64,000 nucleotides of DNA from Cryphonectria parasitica EP155 (Eukaryota > Ascomycota > Sordariomycetes > Diaporthales > Cryphonectriaceae). The position numbers and the translations under genes are program-made. The notes under the pieces are model-generated. The model saw only the letters and a program-made list of their open reading frames with translations. It was not told the DNA's origin and made no database searches. The stretch's first letter is position 1; every line of letters starts with the position of its first letter. This document shows, piece after piece, positions 23,293-34,093 of this stretch. The stretch is taken from the NCBI RefSeq assembly GCF_011745365.1, contig NW_024468914.1, forward strand, positions 2,878,228-2,942,227, in the 5' to 3' direction.

Positions 23293-26200
23293 TCACTGTG
23301 GCTGCCCCCTCTTCCTTCCTACCGTCGCGCCGAGCCTGCCAAACTGCCTACCGAGGCCTGACCTAGGCTTGGCGGCTGGAGGCAGAGGCGCAGGTGTGTC
23401 TTTGAGAGGCACGGGTGGTGCTCGTCCCGTTGGCGCCTTCGCGGCAGGCATCTCAAGGCTGTCCGTGATGCGCAGATCGCCTATTCCCAGAGTCGGTCTG
23501 TCATCCAGATCCCCACCTAGTCTCTGCGCTCTCCTGGCACGTTCCTGAACGCTGCGGAACTTTTCGAGCAGCTCTGCCCACCGTATGATACCTTCCTCAC
23601 GGCCTTTGAGCCGATTAGGTCTATCGAACGATGAAGCACTTGGGGTTGTGGCCGAACTGGGAGGGATAGCGTGAGTATTGATACTGGCAGTTGATTTGGA
23701 GCGAGGAGGGGGGGTTTGAAGAAATTGAACCACATCCACCACTGACCCTTGCCGAGAGTGTGATGGATTCGTGTTCGGTTGGACATACGATCTGGGTGCG
23801 ATGTGTAAATATCCTATGGAGCTAACGCTGTTCAGTCGGTTCTTGAGGGCGGCAAAGGCGGACGATTGCGGTAGCAGCATCAACAATCCGTAGAGGCATT
23901 TGTACAGATGAGGGTACTTCTCTGGTTCCAGCAGTTGAAGTCGGAGGTCTGCAAATCGATTTAGCACTTCTTACCCCAACTCCGAGGGTTTGCAGAGCAG
24001 CATTAGAGACGCTGACGTACATGTGAATACCGGCGACTCCAGAAGCTGGACCAGCTTGTCGATCTGGATGAGGATGTTTACCGTCATCTCCAACTCAGCG
24101 CTGGACCATTGCCACAGTCAATAGCCGTGTCTATCCCACACGAAAGAACTATGTTGAACTTACAAGATTAGGAGCAAGTTGTAAGCCTGCTCGTAGGCCT
24201 GAGCGAGGAGACATAACGAGAACGTCGCGACGGCATTGTAGCACCACGATCGGAAGAGTGCCACAAAGAAGGCCTGACCGTCCTGTGGGAGCAAACAGGT
24301 TAGCATAAGGCAGAGCAGAACGGCCTTGGGGTTATGAGGATACCTTGGACTCGAGATTCCGTAGCCTCTTGCGCAGCTCAGACAACTCAGGGGCAGTGAT
24401 GAGATTGTTGTTGAGATTTTGCACCATGATGCTGGCGAACTCGACGTCTTCCTCCTTCTCAATACAATCTGCCAGGGTGCGATAGATGCGTTCGGCGCTC
24501 AGGCTGACACACAGTTGACGTATGATGAGATTTCCCCTCGTCTCTAGTAACCTGCGGTCTGTCGAAAAGAGCTGTAGCAGGCTTACCATAAAGTTGGTGA
24601 AATAGCTATCCTCACTGTTCCTGGAGATTTGGGAAAGTAGCTGTAGGTCCTTGGTGACGACTGCTTCTGCAGGATCCGAAAGCGTCTTCAACAGGGCAGG
24701 GAACGTCCCATCATTGAAGGCAAGGACTTTCCGGGGTGCCTTTCTGTGCAGCATGATGAGCCAGGTCAGCGCGGCCACCCGAGTTGCCTCATGGTCATTC
24801 AGAAACAGCAGGGTCAGGGAATTGACAGCTGCTGCATAGTCCAGGTCCGCCTGGGGATTGTTCGACGGCGCAGGTGTTGGCCCTCGAGGCGTAACCTCTG
24901 CAGTCGACGGGCCTTGCACATTTGGTGTGGGGCTCGGTGTATCGAGCTCCCGAGCACTGGCCAGAGACGCCCGACCACTGGGGCCGCCTTCCTGACGCTC
25001 TCCGGCCAGTGGGACCCTGGACCCCCGCTGGGACAAGGAGAGCTCCGGCTCGTCAGACAGCGAAACAACATAGTCCATCAGCGCGTTGTTCACTCTTGCA
25101 GCTGCCATGCGGATCGACTCGACTCCGCTAGCCATCGCAGGAAGTAGATGGGCCAGGATCTTTGGGGTAAAGGGCAGGACTTCCTCGGGACATATGTCCA
25201 AGAACTCAACAATCCACTTGAGCGATTCCAGCAGGCCATCCTCATCTGTGCCGGAAGCGAACCCCACGCGGTCGTTTATTTTCGATGGCCCTATCGGATT
25301 GGACTGATCGAGAGAGGCAGTCAGGATCTCGAGGATTGCCTTGTAATTGATCTGAACATCCTGTCCAGGGATCCAGTCGTCTTCACTGCTTGTGTCGTCA
25401 TCCTCGTCGTCGGCCAAGGTAGAGTCAAGCTCGTCCCCTTCGTCGAGGGCCACATGACCGCTGCCACTGTCCAGAGACTCCTCCCGCTTACGCTTGCCCT
25501 CCCCTTTGGACTTCTTGCTCTCCACGATGCCCTTCTTGACCCGAGATATGCGCTTGATCTCATTCAGAAATTTGTCAAGGCAAGCCTGGGTGGCCTGGTG
25601 CACATCGCGATTCGGATCGCTTAGAAATTTGAGTAGATTACCCAAGAACTCTGGCAGGAACGTAACCAGTTCCAGATCGGGAATCGAGTCAAGCAAAGTG
25701 ATCCAGCCAACGAGGAATGTGCGGGTGAAGGGGTTGATGGTATAAGCGCGGTCCTTGAGCAGGGGAATGAACTGCTCCAGCGAGAAGGCGGTGGGTAAGC
25801 TTGCGGGCTCATCGATAACATCCTTGTCATTGGTGATCTTCTCATCACCCACGACGTCGGCGTTGGACATCTCCAGGACGCTGATGTAGGTTGCTGCCGA
25901 CTCGGACACGATGTCTTTGATGAGACGATCAAGAAGCTCGGCTCCATTCTTCACAGATAGCTCGGAGTCTGCGCCCAACTAGCAAGGGTCCGAGCATGAG
26001 CGCGAATGTCTAGGCGGATACGGAGCATAACGAAGTACTGCGTCGGGGATAAACATACCTTGCAGAGGGCGTCGAATATATGATTGAAATATTTGAGAAT
26101 CTCCCCCTTGGCGACCTTGGCAATGTTGTACATTGCCTCGCATGCATAATACCTAACTCGTGCATCCTGGTCGGTGAAGCAAGCCAGCACGGGGGGGACG

Positions 26201-26599
26201 ATAACCTCGAGATATCGCGGAAGCTCCTGGCGGGAGATTAGCTTTCGGACCACGCAGGACGAGGTCCTGACGGAGACACAAAGCAGGACAGAGGTTGGAC
26301 CTACCGAACCAAGGGCTATGGCGGCAGCAGCCAGGCCGATGAGCCCTCCATTGCGAGCGTGGGGCTGATGGACAGCATAGGCGTACTCGTTGCAGAGCTG
26401 GTCGAGGATAGCAGCGATCCTGTCATAGTCCTTGACAGCTGCAAGCTCTCGGATCACACGTTCAAGCCTGGGACCGCATCAGCAGCTGACCAAGTGAGAA
26501 CACAAGGGCCGGGGGAGGGGGGAAAGCAGACTCGAGCGCCCCGATTTTACGCTTCTCGTAGAGCTTGTCGTTGAGAGCACGCTGGACGTTGGCGTCCAT
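23293..26599 (-). CDS. vac14: PI(3,5)P2 scaffold protein Vac14
   Basis: Seven exons on the minus strand: 26599-26532, 26467-26305, 26226-26059, 25978-24344, 24282-24164, 24100-24021 and 23948-23293; phases agree and give about 962 residues. Recognisable Vac14 blocks are VQRALNDKLYEKRKIGALE, ARNGGLIGLAAAAIALG, RYYACEAMYNIAKVAKGEIL, ILAHLLPAMASGVESIR and LVQLLESPVFTYLRLQLLEP. The fold is an alpha-solenoid of HEAT repeats. Vac14 holds the Fab1/PIKfyve kinase and Fig4 phosphatase together on the vacuole and endosome and so sets PI(3,5)P2 level. An acidic insert near residues 300-360 and a Ser/Pro-rich C-terminal tail are likely disordered. The first donor (GTCTGC) is weak, but the join keeps the conserved ALELERV sequence. 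Confidence 0.92.
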
Positions 26600-27600
26600 G
26601 GTGGCTCAGGCGCAACGTGGTGAGCCAAGGCTCATGATCGCCCGGCAGCTGTACCTGGAGCGTATCCGTTTTGAAGCTTCTGGAGAGTTTAGAAGAGCGA
26701 TGAGACGGACGTCTGTGCCTTTGGGGGGGGGGGGGGGTTGGGTGCGGGGCGGGAGGAGCTGAAGAAAAGCAGGATGCTGGGAACTATTTGTGATGACAGC
26801 TGGAGAGAGAGGTTCGAAAGTGCACGTAGCACAGGTCCAAGACGTTGTTCAGATTTCAAAATTGTGTTGGTGGTCTGTGTGAGATGGAGGATGGGGAATC
26901 CGGATGGAGGAGGCTGGAGTAGGTTGCCTCTGCTTGTCTGTTTGCCTGTTTGCCGCGGTGGACCGTCAGATCAGACCCGTGCCAACAACACGACGAGAGA
27001 AAAATGACGTCCAAAGCGCCAGTGCCAGCCGCAAGCTTGGGCGCGGGTGCGGGTGCGGGTGGGTGCGTTGACAATGGGCCAAGTACCCACTACTTGCCTC
27101 GACGCCCCATTGTAGGGGTGAATGATCGCCTTTCTTGCGGGTCGTCGAGTACCTAAAACATGCTGCTAAGGCGCTAACGCCATGCCTGGGTCACCTACTA
27201 CCATTGGTAAGCTGTACTGGCAGTAGTACTTACCAGTGCTATGGTAGTACTTACATACCGGAAGTACTTACTGGCCTTCATGTACTGTATAGTACATACC
27301 GTGGTAGTAGTATGTAATATGTTCCTTCTTGTCTTCCTCTTCATCACCTTCTCCTTCTTTCCTACCAACTAACCCTCCCCTTCACCCTTCCTCACATTTT
27401 CGACGCCTGGAATATTTGCGTGTTTGTATCATCTTCAAGAGCTCCAATCTCCATGGGCCGCCTTGCCTTGCACTGGTGAAAATGCCGTCACGCTTCACAA
27501 CGCCTGGCGCTAAACTTTTTTATTTTTATTTGTTAATTTAAACTGCCTACAGAATATCATTTCGCCTTGACAGTATGACTTGATTCCAACATCTTGTCTA
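26600..27600. promoter_or_regulatory. VAC14 upstream region
   Basis: It contains a 15-base G run (26723-26737), a GCGGGT hexamer repeat (about 27043-27060), and the densest GTAC-word cluster of the window (27221-27320), with GTAGTACTTAC twice and AAGTACTTACTGG once. No gene is supported. Confidence 0.55.
27221..27320. repeat. cluster of GTAGTACTTAC-like words
   Basis: Imperfect copies of a self-complementary GTAC-centred word occur about every 20 bases: CAGTAGTACTTACC, TGGTAGTACTTACAT, GGAAGTACTTACTGG and GTACTGTATAGTACATACC. Similar but sparser groups occur at 11829-11850, 21721-21770, 34795-34893, 42099-42120, 50719-50812, 52942-52980 and 61844-61880. Confidence 0.7.
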
Positions 27601-28480
27601 TTTCCTGATCTGATCCTTCACCGTCCATCCAATGGAATGAACCATACTCGCAATCCAACTCAGACGAAGGCTTCCGTTACAAACAGAAATTCGTGGCCGT
27701 GGCCGGACCACTGTCGTCGGGGTTGGGTGCCTGGCATGCGAAGCTCTCGGCCGCCTTCTTGGAGAGCAATGACACTGGCAGTGATGACGAGATTATAGGG
27801 TCATGGATTGCTGATGATCAGAGCGCTCTGGCGTGAAGAAACCTCCTGTCGCAATTCGCGGCAGCTGCCAGACGGTTTGGAGAGTGGGTGGGGAGGAGAC
27901 GGTGAGAAGAGCAGTCGGCCAGACTCTATACGTTTAGTGATTTTCAAAGGGCTCAGCTGCGGCTTCTAGTATCCTTGTCTACTTCACCGTTCGTCGCAGG
28001 AGCCCAGGGTGGATGATCGTGGCACCTGCTATCACTCGTTATCGTCCAGGGCGTCGGATAGAACTCGGTCTGGACTCTGGAGTTCGAGGAGAGCCAGCGG
28101 CTGGCGAGCGTACCTGCGCAAGTTTGAAACCAGCGCTACACCCTTTCCTGGTCACCAAGGTCAAGCTGGTCCATGGGCTGGCTCACTAGCAAGGAGAGCA
28201 CTGTCCGGCATGCTATTGATAGCGCATCCTTTGTGTTATTAGAGGACTGGCGACCGGTGCTCATCTATTCTTTACACCCAACCGCGGTTGTACTATGAGC
28301 AACATGTCCTCCTGACCAGCTCCGCTTGACTGGGGCGGCCTGCCTGTAACAAACGTGGGAAACACATATCTCATCTCAGCAGACACTGCGAAGGACGTCG
28401 AACCAGATGACTCAAAAGAATTCGCTTGTGTCTTGTGGAAACGCAAGTTCTTTGCACAGGTTACCATTCGTTCCTGTTGA
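27601..28480 (+). pseudogene. possible decayed coding sequence
   Basis: One frame from 27609 to 28298 contains protein-like blocks (EGFRYKQKFVAVAGPL, LLEDWRPVLIYSLHP) separated by stops at 27834, 27903, 28014, 28059, 28125 and 28296. Five are TGA and one TAG. Past 28298 another frame continues with DWGGLPVTNVGNTYLISADT to a TGA at 28478. The stop density is only about half that expected by chance, so the signal is weak. I do not recognise any family. It could equally be non-coding. Confidence 0.2.
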
Positions 28481-28685
28481 ACTCCAGACTCCACTCGCTG
28501 CCCAGTTTAGCGCCCAGCCGATGTCCGCGAAATCAACATCTCAAACCCGCAGAGAAACTTTAAAACGCCAATTTGAGAGCCCGTGCCACGCGGCCCTGTC
28601 TCCCATGTTTCCTCCCTCCCTCGAGTGTCGTTGCAAATCCCAAGCTCAGAGACACTATTCTAGAGGCACCTGACTCTTTGGCTGC

Positions 28686-28949
28686 TCACTTCTTCGCAGT
28701 CCCTTCCCCTCCTTGTTTTCCTCCACTGCTTCCGCCCTGGCCTCCTCCTTGGGTTTGCCCTGAAGTCTCCTTGTTCGTTTTGGCAGCCAGCGCGGCTCTT
28801 CTTGCAAAGTCGTCCTGCACGGGCGCACGCAAGGCTTTGTCAGTATCTTGACTCCTAGAGGCGGTTGGTCCCGTCTGCTGGCTTACCTTTTCACCTCTGG
28901 CCTTCTTTATACGCTCCGCTGCGGCTTCGTCCATCCTTCCTTTCCCCAT
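28686..28949 (-). CDS. small basic protein, SMP-like (63 residues)
   Basis: Two exons on the minus strand, 28949-28887 and 28814-28686. The intron is GTAAGC...GTGCAG and is itself in frame without a stop, so retention would give 87 residues. The spliced product, MGKGRMDEAAAERIKKARGE joined to DDFARRAALAAKTNKE then a Gly/Gln/Ser-rich tail, resembles short fungal proteins with a seed-maturation-protein-like motif (an acidic-basic helix, then DDFARRAALAA). Such proteins are often stress-linked, but the function is not established. Consensus splice sites at both ends favour a real gene. Confidence 0.5.
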   Translation of the reverse strand: MGKGRMDEAAAERIKKARGEKVSQQTGPTASRSQDTDKALRAPVQDDFARRAALAAKTNKETSGQTQGGGQGGSSGGKQGGEGTAKK

Positions 28950-31900
28950 GCTGGGCTGATCTGATGAGATGTTGGTCCTTGCGATCCCTGACTCGACTGG
29001 TGGTCTTGGACGGTTGTGTAAAAGGGAAATGACGAAGGCTTTCTCGGAGAGATCTAGGTCGTAGAGTGGAGTATATAACGATGAGCCAGATGCCTTCTCA
29101 GGAAGAAAGGCAAGCCGGATCGAAGGGAGGGGAGAGCTAGAGCCCGAGGACTTTTCTCAAATCCACCCGCAGTGGTACACGGGGGTCAATATTGGGTTTG
29201 GAGGAGGTGAGGATATGAAATGCGAATACGGAAAGAAGGTGTGATGGAAACGACATTGGGTCTCGTCAGGATTGCGCGCCTGGGCCTTGAAATACACAAT
29301 GACCGCAGCAGGGCCTACGGAGCCCCAGGCTTGCCCATGTCGAGGCAAATATCGGCAAACAGCTGGCCTTCTTTCTGGGGTCATTGCTTCTCTCGGCCCC
29401 AGCAGAGCCAAAGTCGGACCCAGGGTGAGTGAGGGTCGAGCCCCATAAGCAACTTCAAGATTTCGGCCCACAAGCACGTATGCAGTGCACCACTCGGAAG
29501 CGAACACCTCAGACCCTGTCTTTCGTTTGGTCAGGCTTCCCTGGCTATGACAACGCAGCTTTGCTTTTTTGTCCTTTTCCGCGCACATTGTTCTTTTCTT
29601 CTTCTTCTGCTTCCTTTTGCCCGCTAGGGACGGGAGCAGGACGTGACAGTCGGCGTTAACTAGCAGAGGCCCGGTCCCGGTACTGGCTGTCAGGGACAAC
29701 TACTTATGACCAACCGGCCGCCCCAGGGGTGTGTAGTCTGTGGGTCGTTGGAACTGCGAAGTGAGGACCCCGGCCTGTCATTTTCTGCATGTTTCGCCCG
29801 ATCAACCCGACTGAACCCTGTCGGCCATGTGCGCAAATCTGCGGCGGTAGATATCATATGATGTATATTAAGCTGCGACGGAGTCTTTTGTGCACGGGGC
29901 AGGGAAATCAACCTGCTGGCAGGCTCGTTGGGGCCTGTCGGAGCGGTCGCCTGTGTCTCACCGCAAAGCGTCGAGGATGAACGAACAGCCGAACAGCATA
30001 ATCGTGGGAGAAATAGCTTCCCCCCTCCCCCACCCCTTGTTTTCTTTTCCTCGTCCTCGGTTTGTGATTCAAATCCCTGCTTACCGCTCTGCAGGGCCAG
30101 CTTGCAGAAGAAACAGAAAATGGCGGCAAAATGCGGGAAGGGAAGAAAAAGAAAAAGAAAACGCAGCTTGGATATCATTTTTCCACCTTCCTCCTTCTTC
30201 TTCTTCGGCTTCTACTGGAGCGAGGCGGGACAAGGAGAGACCGTGGGGGAGGAGGCATAAAGGCTCCTGCTCTGCTTGGTCAGGAGACAGACGGCGTCCC
30301 GGTGCACGTCACTCGGCAGCTCTTCCGAGACGTCCTTTCCTCTCTCGTACCCCGCTGTACCCATTGACACTGCCCCTCCTGGCCCCCTCCTGACGTATCG
30401 GTCATCTCCTTCTCTGGTCACGGAAGGTCGATCTTGGGCGATGCCGCCCTGTGCATACGTACATGTTCCCTGGCCCTTGGGCACATCGAATTCCCTGCGC
30501 GAGGCCCTACGCAATCGCTGTCCATGAGATCGGAATGGTCGTTCGAGTCAACAAACGCTCACTCCCCTTTCCGACACCAATTCGCAGTAACAACGCCCTC
30601 CTTGCTCTTCTCTTACCAGCGGACAATTAGTTTACACCAAACACCTCGTTCCCTTGGCAGATCTATGCTTCTTCTCGGCGCCACAGACATCAATGAGGGG
30701 GACAGGGCACATACGGAACAAGGCGAGAGAGGAGAAAAAAAAGAAACAACCCGCGCGGCTGGGCAGGGAAAATAACCCCCATGCTCCGCCATTGACATCC
30801 GAGATCTGTCGGTGAGAAAGAGGACGGGTAGCAGTAGCACATGATGCCTATCTATCTACCTTGTGGAGACACAAAAGATGCAGTAGCAGCAGCAGCAGCA
30901 GCACCACCACCACCACCACCACCACCACCATCACCACAAACCCCAGGGACATCAGAGCGAATACCCTGATCGTCGTCACCATTCCTTTCAAGTCGCAAGT
31001 TTATGGGGCGGGATCGGCATGGGGTCTGCGGGGCGGCAGGAGCAGAATCAATCTCTTTGACAGAGTCGACGACGTCGTGCTAAACGAGTAGGCCTACTGT
31101 CCTTGTTTCGGAAAGTCTCTTCGTAGCCGCCGCCTACAAGGGACTTTTGTTTTTGGGGGGGGGGAGGAAGACAGCTATGCTGTTGTTTTTCCCTTCATAT
31201 AACATTTAAGCGAGGAAAGAAGAAGGAAAAGGGCCCAAAAAGAAAAAAAGAAAAGAAAGGATTATACCAGTACCTGGTCTGTGTAGATGGGTTGTGTTGT
31301 ACCGAGAAATCAAGAAACAAGAAAAAGAGAAGACAAATAAAATAGGGCGAGCACTCCAAATAACAAGGAGGAGGGGGGAGAAGAAGGAAAAAAGATTAAG
31401 AAGAAAAGGCACCATCGGACGGAGCAGCAACCGAGCCGCATGGACAGATGCTCGCATCTATGTCCAGTACGGGAGCGCGCACGGGTATGAGGAAAAGGAA
31501 AAAATTGTGGGCTGCTGCGTAAGCGAGCTGCCAATTCCGGGATTCTGGGACGCTCGCCTATCTCATCCTGCATGACCTACAATAGAGGTGCCCGCCCCCC
31601 ATCCACCCTCCCCCAAAACCAGGTCACATGCCTGCAGCGTGAAGCAGGCAGGCATTTAAAGAACAGACCAGGGGAAAAAAGTTTCGAGAATGATTGGTGA
31701 TGGACGACCCGTGCGTGCATGGTCTCTGCAGAAGTAATCTTTCCTCCCTCCCTCAGCCAACCAAACCCCTTCAAACGATCCGAACCCCCCAAACATGGAG
31801 CTGAACGTCCGGGCCTTGCAAGTTGTAGATTACCCAAAAAAGCAAGAAAAAGACACCGCGACGGATGAATACCTCGAACGCACGATGTACCACAGTAAAA

Positions 31901-32245
31901 GGAGAAAGCCCCGCAGAATCCTACTGTCTCGGATAGAATTAAGGATGGCGCCATCATGCTTTTCTTCTTCTTCTTGGTCTCTATACTACTTCTATGATTC
32001 TTTTTCTCACCAATCGCTTCTCATCTGGCCAACACGCTTTGGAGCCCCGCCATCACATCTCAAAAGTTTACATCTATCAAGACATGCAGATGTCGCTCTT
32101 AACAAGCTACGCTACCAAACCATCGGCCGAATTACAGCACAACACCACACAGTTCAGTGCAGCACAAGCTCTACCCCTGAGAAGGGCAAGGGGGAACAGG
32201 AGGAGAGGTGGAGTTGGTGGGGAGGGACAATGGAACTCCCTTTTA
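28950..32245. other. gene-poor intergenic stretch
   Basis: No supportable gene in 3.3 kb. It contains purine-rich and pyrimidine-rich tracts, a (CAG)n(CAC)n run (30881-30938) and a 10-base G run near 31156. Short frames on both strands overlap and look like chance. It probably includes the 5' region of the small SMP-like gene and the 3' flank of the desaturase. Confidence 0.5.
30881..30938. repeat. CAG/CAC compound triplet microsatellite
   Basis: About seven CAG-type units run directly into about a dozen CAC units with one ATC interruption. It is not inside any convincing coding frame. Confidence 0.9.
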
Positions 32246-34093
32246 TCAGTGATGATGCAACGGGTCGTCGCTCTGGGCGAGGACCTGCTGGCACTTGGAG
32301 AGGATGGCTGCCTGCCTTGCGACATCTGCCAGCCGACTAATGACCTTCTTGTTGCCGCCAACGAAGCCGTAGAGCGCATAGGGGATCCCAACGTCCTCGC
32401 AAAACTCCTGGACGAGCCTTTGCGTCGCGCGCAGGTTGTGCCGCGGGATGCGCGGGTACAGGTGGTGGATGGCTTGGAACTGCAGGCCGCCGTGGAAGAA
32501 GTCGAGCCACTGCGGGCAGTCCACATCCATGGTGGTGCGGAGCATCTTCTGTGGGAACGACTCATCAGGACCCAGCTCCGCCGTACTCATGGCGAAGTGC
32601 GACAGCGTGATCTGTACATGAAGCGGCATCGTGACCATGTGGCTGATCATGACGAAGACGAAGCGACCCCAGTTGCTGTCGATGGACCTGTAGACCACCC
32701 CGTAGCCAAACCAGGTCCAGAAGAAGACCTGTCCTGCCAGCTCGAGCCAGCGGTGCCACCACGCCGGCCCCCTGCTGGGTGCCTGGCCACCGAGGAGGTA
32801 AACCCACGACAGGCGGTACAGGTTAAATCGGCCAAACAGCAGGATGAAGTAATATGTGTAGTGCTGCACGCGCAGCATAACCTTAGCGAAGACATCGTAC
32901 GTCATGATCCGTTCGTAGTAGGTGGACCGCAGGCCCGTCAGAAATCGATGCGAGATGGCGAAGAAGGGCATGTGCTCAATGTCCGGATCGTGCTCGGGCG
33001 AGTTGGTCACGATGTGGTGGACATTGTGGTTCCTCTTCCACCAGCCAATGGACAGGCCGCCCAGGAAGTCGGCGATGATGATGCCGATGACCGTGTCAGT
33101 GTGGAAGCCGTGGGTGATGCCCATGTGGCCTGCATCGTGGGCTGTGAAGACTAGCTGGTGCCAGAAGCAGCCGAGCCAGAAGGCACTGGTGGCGTACCAC
33201 TTCCAGCTCAGGAACAGCAGGAACAGGCTGAACATCAGTGTGTACCGGCAACACTCGACGGCATATGCAGAGTAGTTGCACTGGTACAGACCCTCGGCCT
33301 TGATCCTCTCGTTCAGCTGCCGGTACTTGTCGACGATGTGATCTTGCGTGCTGGCATCGAGGGCGGGATAGATGTCCATATCCTGCTTGATCTCCTGCAT
33401 CGTCCTGCGGTCCAGGAGGCTCATGCCGTCAAGTGTTTCGTCCTCTTCGGCCGAGGTGACCGATGTTGACGAGGAGGGCCGCATAGATGGCGACGACACG
33501 GTACCGACCCTGCGACTGCGCAGGGAATGACGACCATGCTCGGGAGTATCAAAGACAGGCGAGGGTGATCGTGAGCTGGCCTGGCTCGAGCCTGATGAGT
33601 CCTTGCCCGGACACTCGACAGCATCATCATCATCATCAACAACAACCTCTGCGTCACAGTCGGCTGCGGCCCAGTTTCTAAATAGACCGCCTTGTATGGG
33701 AGGAAGCATGTTCTGCCACCGGTAGTTGATCTTTCCAATCCTATATTTATCCATCATGGCCCGAGCCTCAGGCGAGTGAAGACTAGTAGTATCATCCGAT
33801 CCCCAAGTCAGTGTGCATGTACTCTTCAGGGTTTCAGAGAGAGAAAAAGAGAGAGAGAGAGATATGGGTGGTACGAACGCGTTGACCTCATCTGTGGCAT
33901 CTCTGCCGACCATGTGCTGGATGGCCTTATCACCACCAGGGTGGTACTTCATCCAGGCGTCCACCTTGAGGACGTACTGGTCCTTGATGATGATGGACCT
34001 GCCATCCGCAATGAGGCCTTCAATCTCCCGCGCCGTCATCATGGGGTAGGTGCGAGCTTCCGCTCGAGCCTTGGTCTCCTCCATGGTGGGCAT
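32246..34093 (-). CDS. cytochrome b5-fused sphingolipid delta-8 desaturase
   Basis: Two exons on the minus strand, 34093-33879 and 33782-32246, about 583 residues. The N-terminal cytochrome b5 domain has HPGG (51-54), and the spliced join makes NALHSPEA with the second heme ligand at H74. A Ser/Asp-rich linker follows. The desaturase domain has three His boxes: HDAGH (287-291), HNVHH (324-328) and QAIHH (508-512), with membrane segments between. GLQFQAIHHLYPRIPRHN fits fungal delta-8 sphingolipid desaturases, which act in the ER on the long-chain base of glucosylceramides. The donor (GTTCGT) is weak; the nearby GTACCA donor would break the frame and lose the heme ligand. The intron holds a (CT)n tract. 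Other front-end desaturases are possible but fit less well. Confidence 0.88.
   Translation of the reverse strand: MPTMEETKARAEARTYPMMTAREIEGLIADGRSIIIKDQYVLKVDAWMKYHPGGDKAIQHMVGRDATDEVNAFVPPISLSLSFSLSETLKSTCTLTWGSDDTTSLHSPEARAMMDKYRIGKINYRWQNMLPPIQGGLFRNWAAADCDAEVVVDDDDDAVECPGKDSSGSSQASSRSPSPVFDTPEHGRHSLRSRRVGTVSSPSMRPSSSTSVTSAEEDETLDGMSLLDRRTMQEIKQDMDIYPALDASTQDHIVDKYRQLNERIKAEGLYQCNYSAYAVECCRYTLMFSLFLLFLSWKWYATSAFWLGCFWHQLVFTAHDAGHMGITHGFHTDTVIGIIIADFLGGLSIGWWKRNHNVHHIVTNSPEHDPDIEHMPFFAISHRFLTGLRSTYYERIMTYDVFAKVMLRVQHYTYYFILLFGRFNLYRLSWVYLLGGQAPSRGPAWWHRWLELAGQVFFWTWFGYGVVYRSIDSNWGRFVFVMISHMVTMPLHVQITLSHFAMSTAELGPDESFPQKMLRTTMDVDCPQWLDFFHGGLQFQAIHHLYPRIPRHNLRATQRLVQEFCEDVGIPYALYGFVGGNKKVISRLADVARQAAILSKCQQVLAQSDDPLHHH
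33836..33863. repeat. (GA)n tract in the desaturase intron
   Basis: A GA repeat with an AAAA interruption; it is CT-rich on the sense strand and acts as part of the intron's pyrimidine content. Confidence 0.8.

Noticed and set aside
27043..27065. GCGGGT repeat as a telomere-like element
   Set aside because: It has only three to four units, does not match TTAGGG, and is internal to the window.
31994..33154. 386-codon plus-strand frame
   Set aside because: It is antisense to the desaturase; the minus-strand product has all three His boxes, so this is a shadow.
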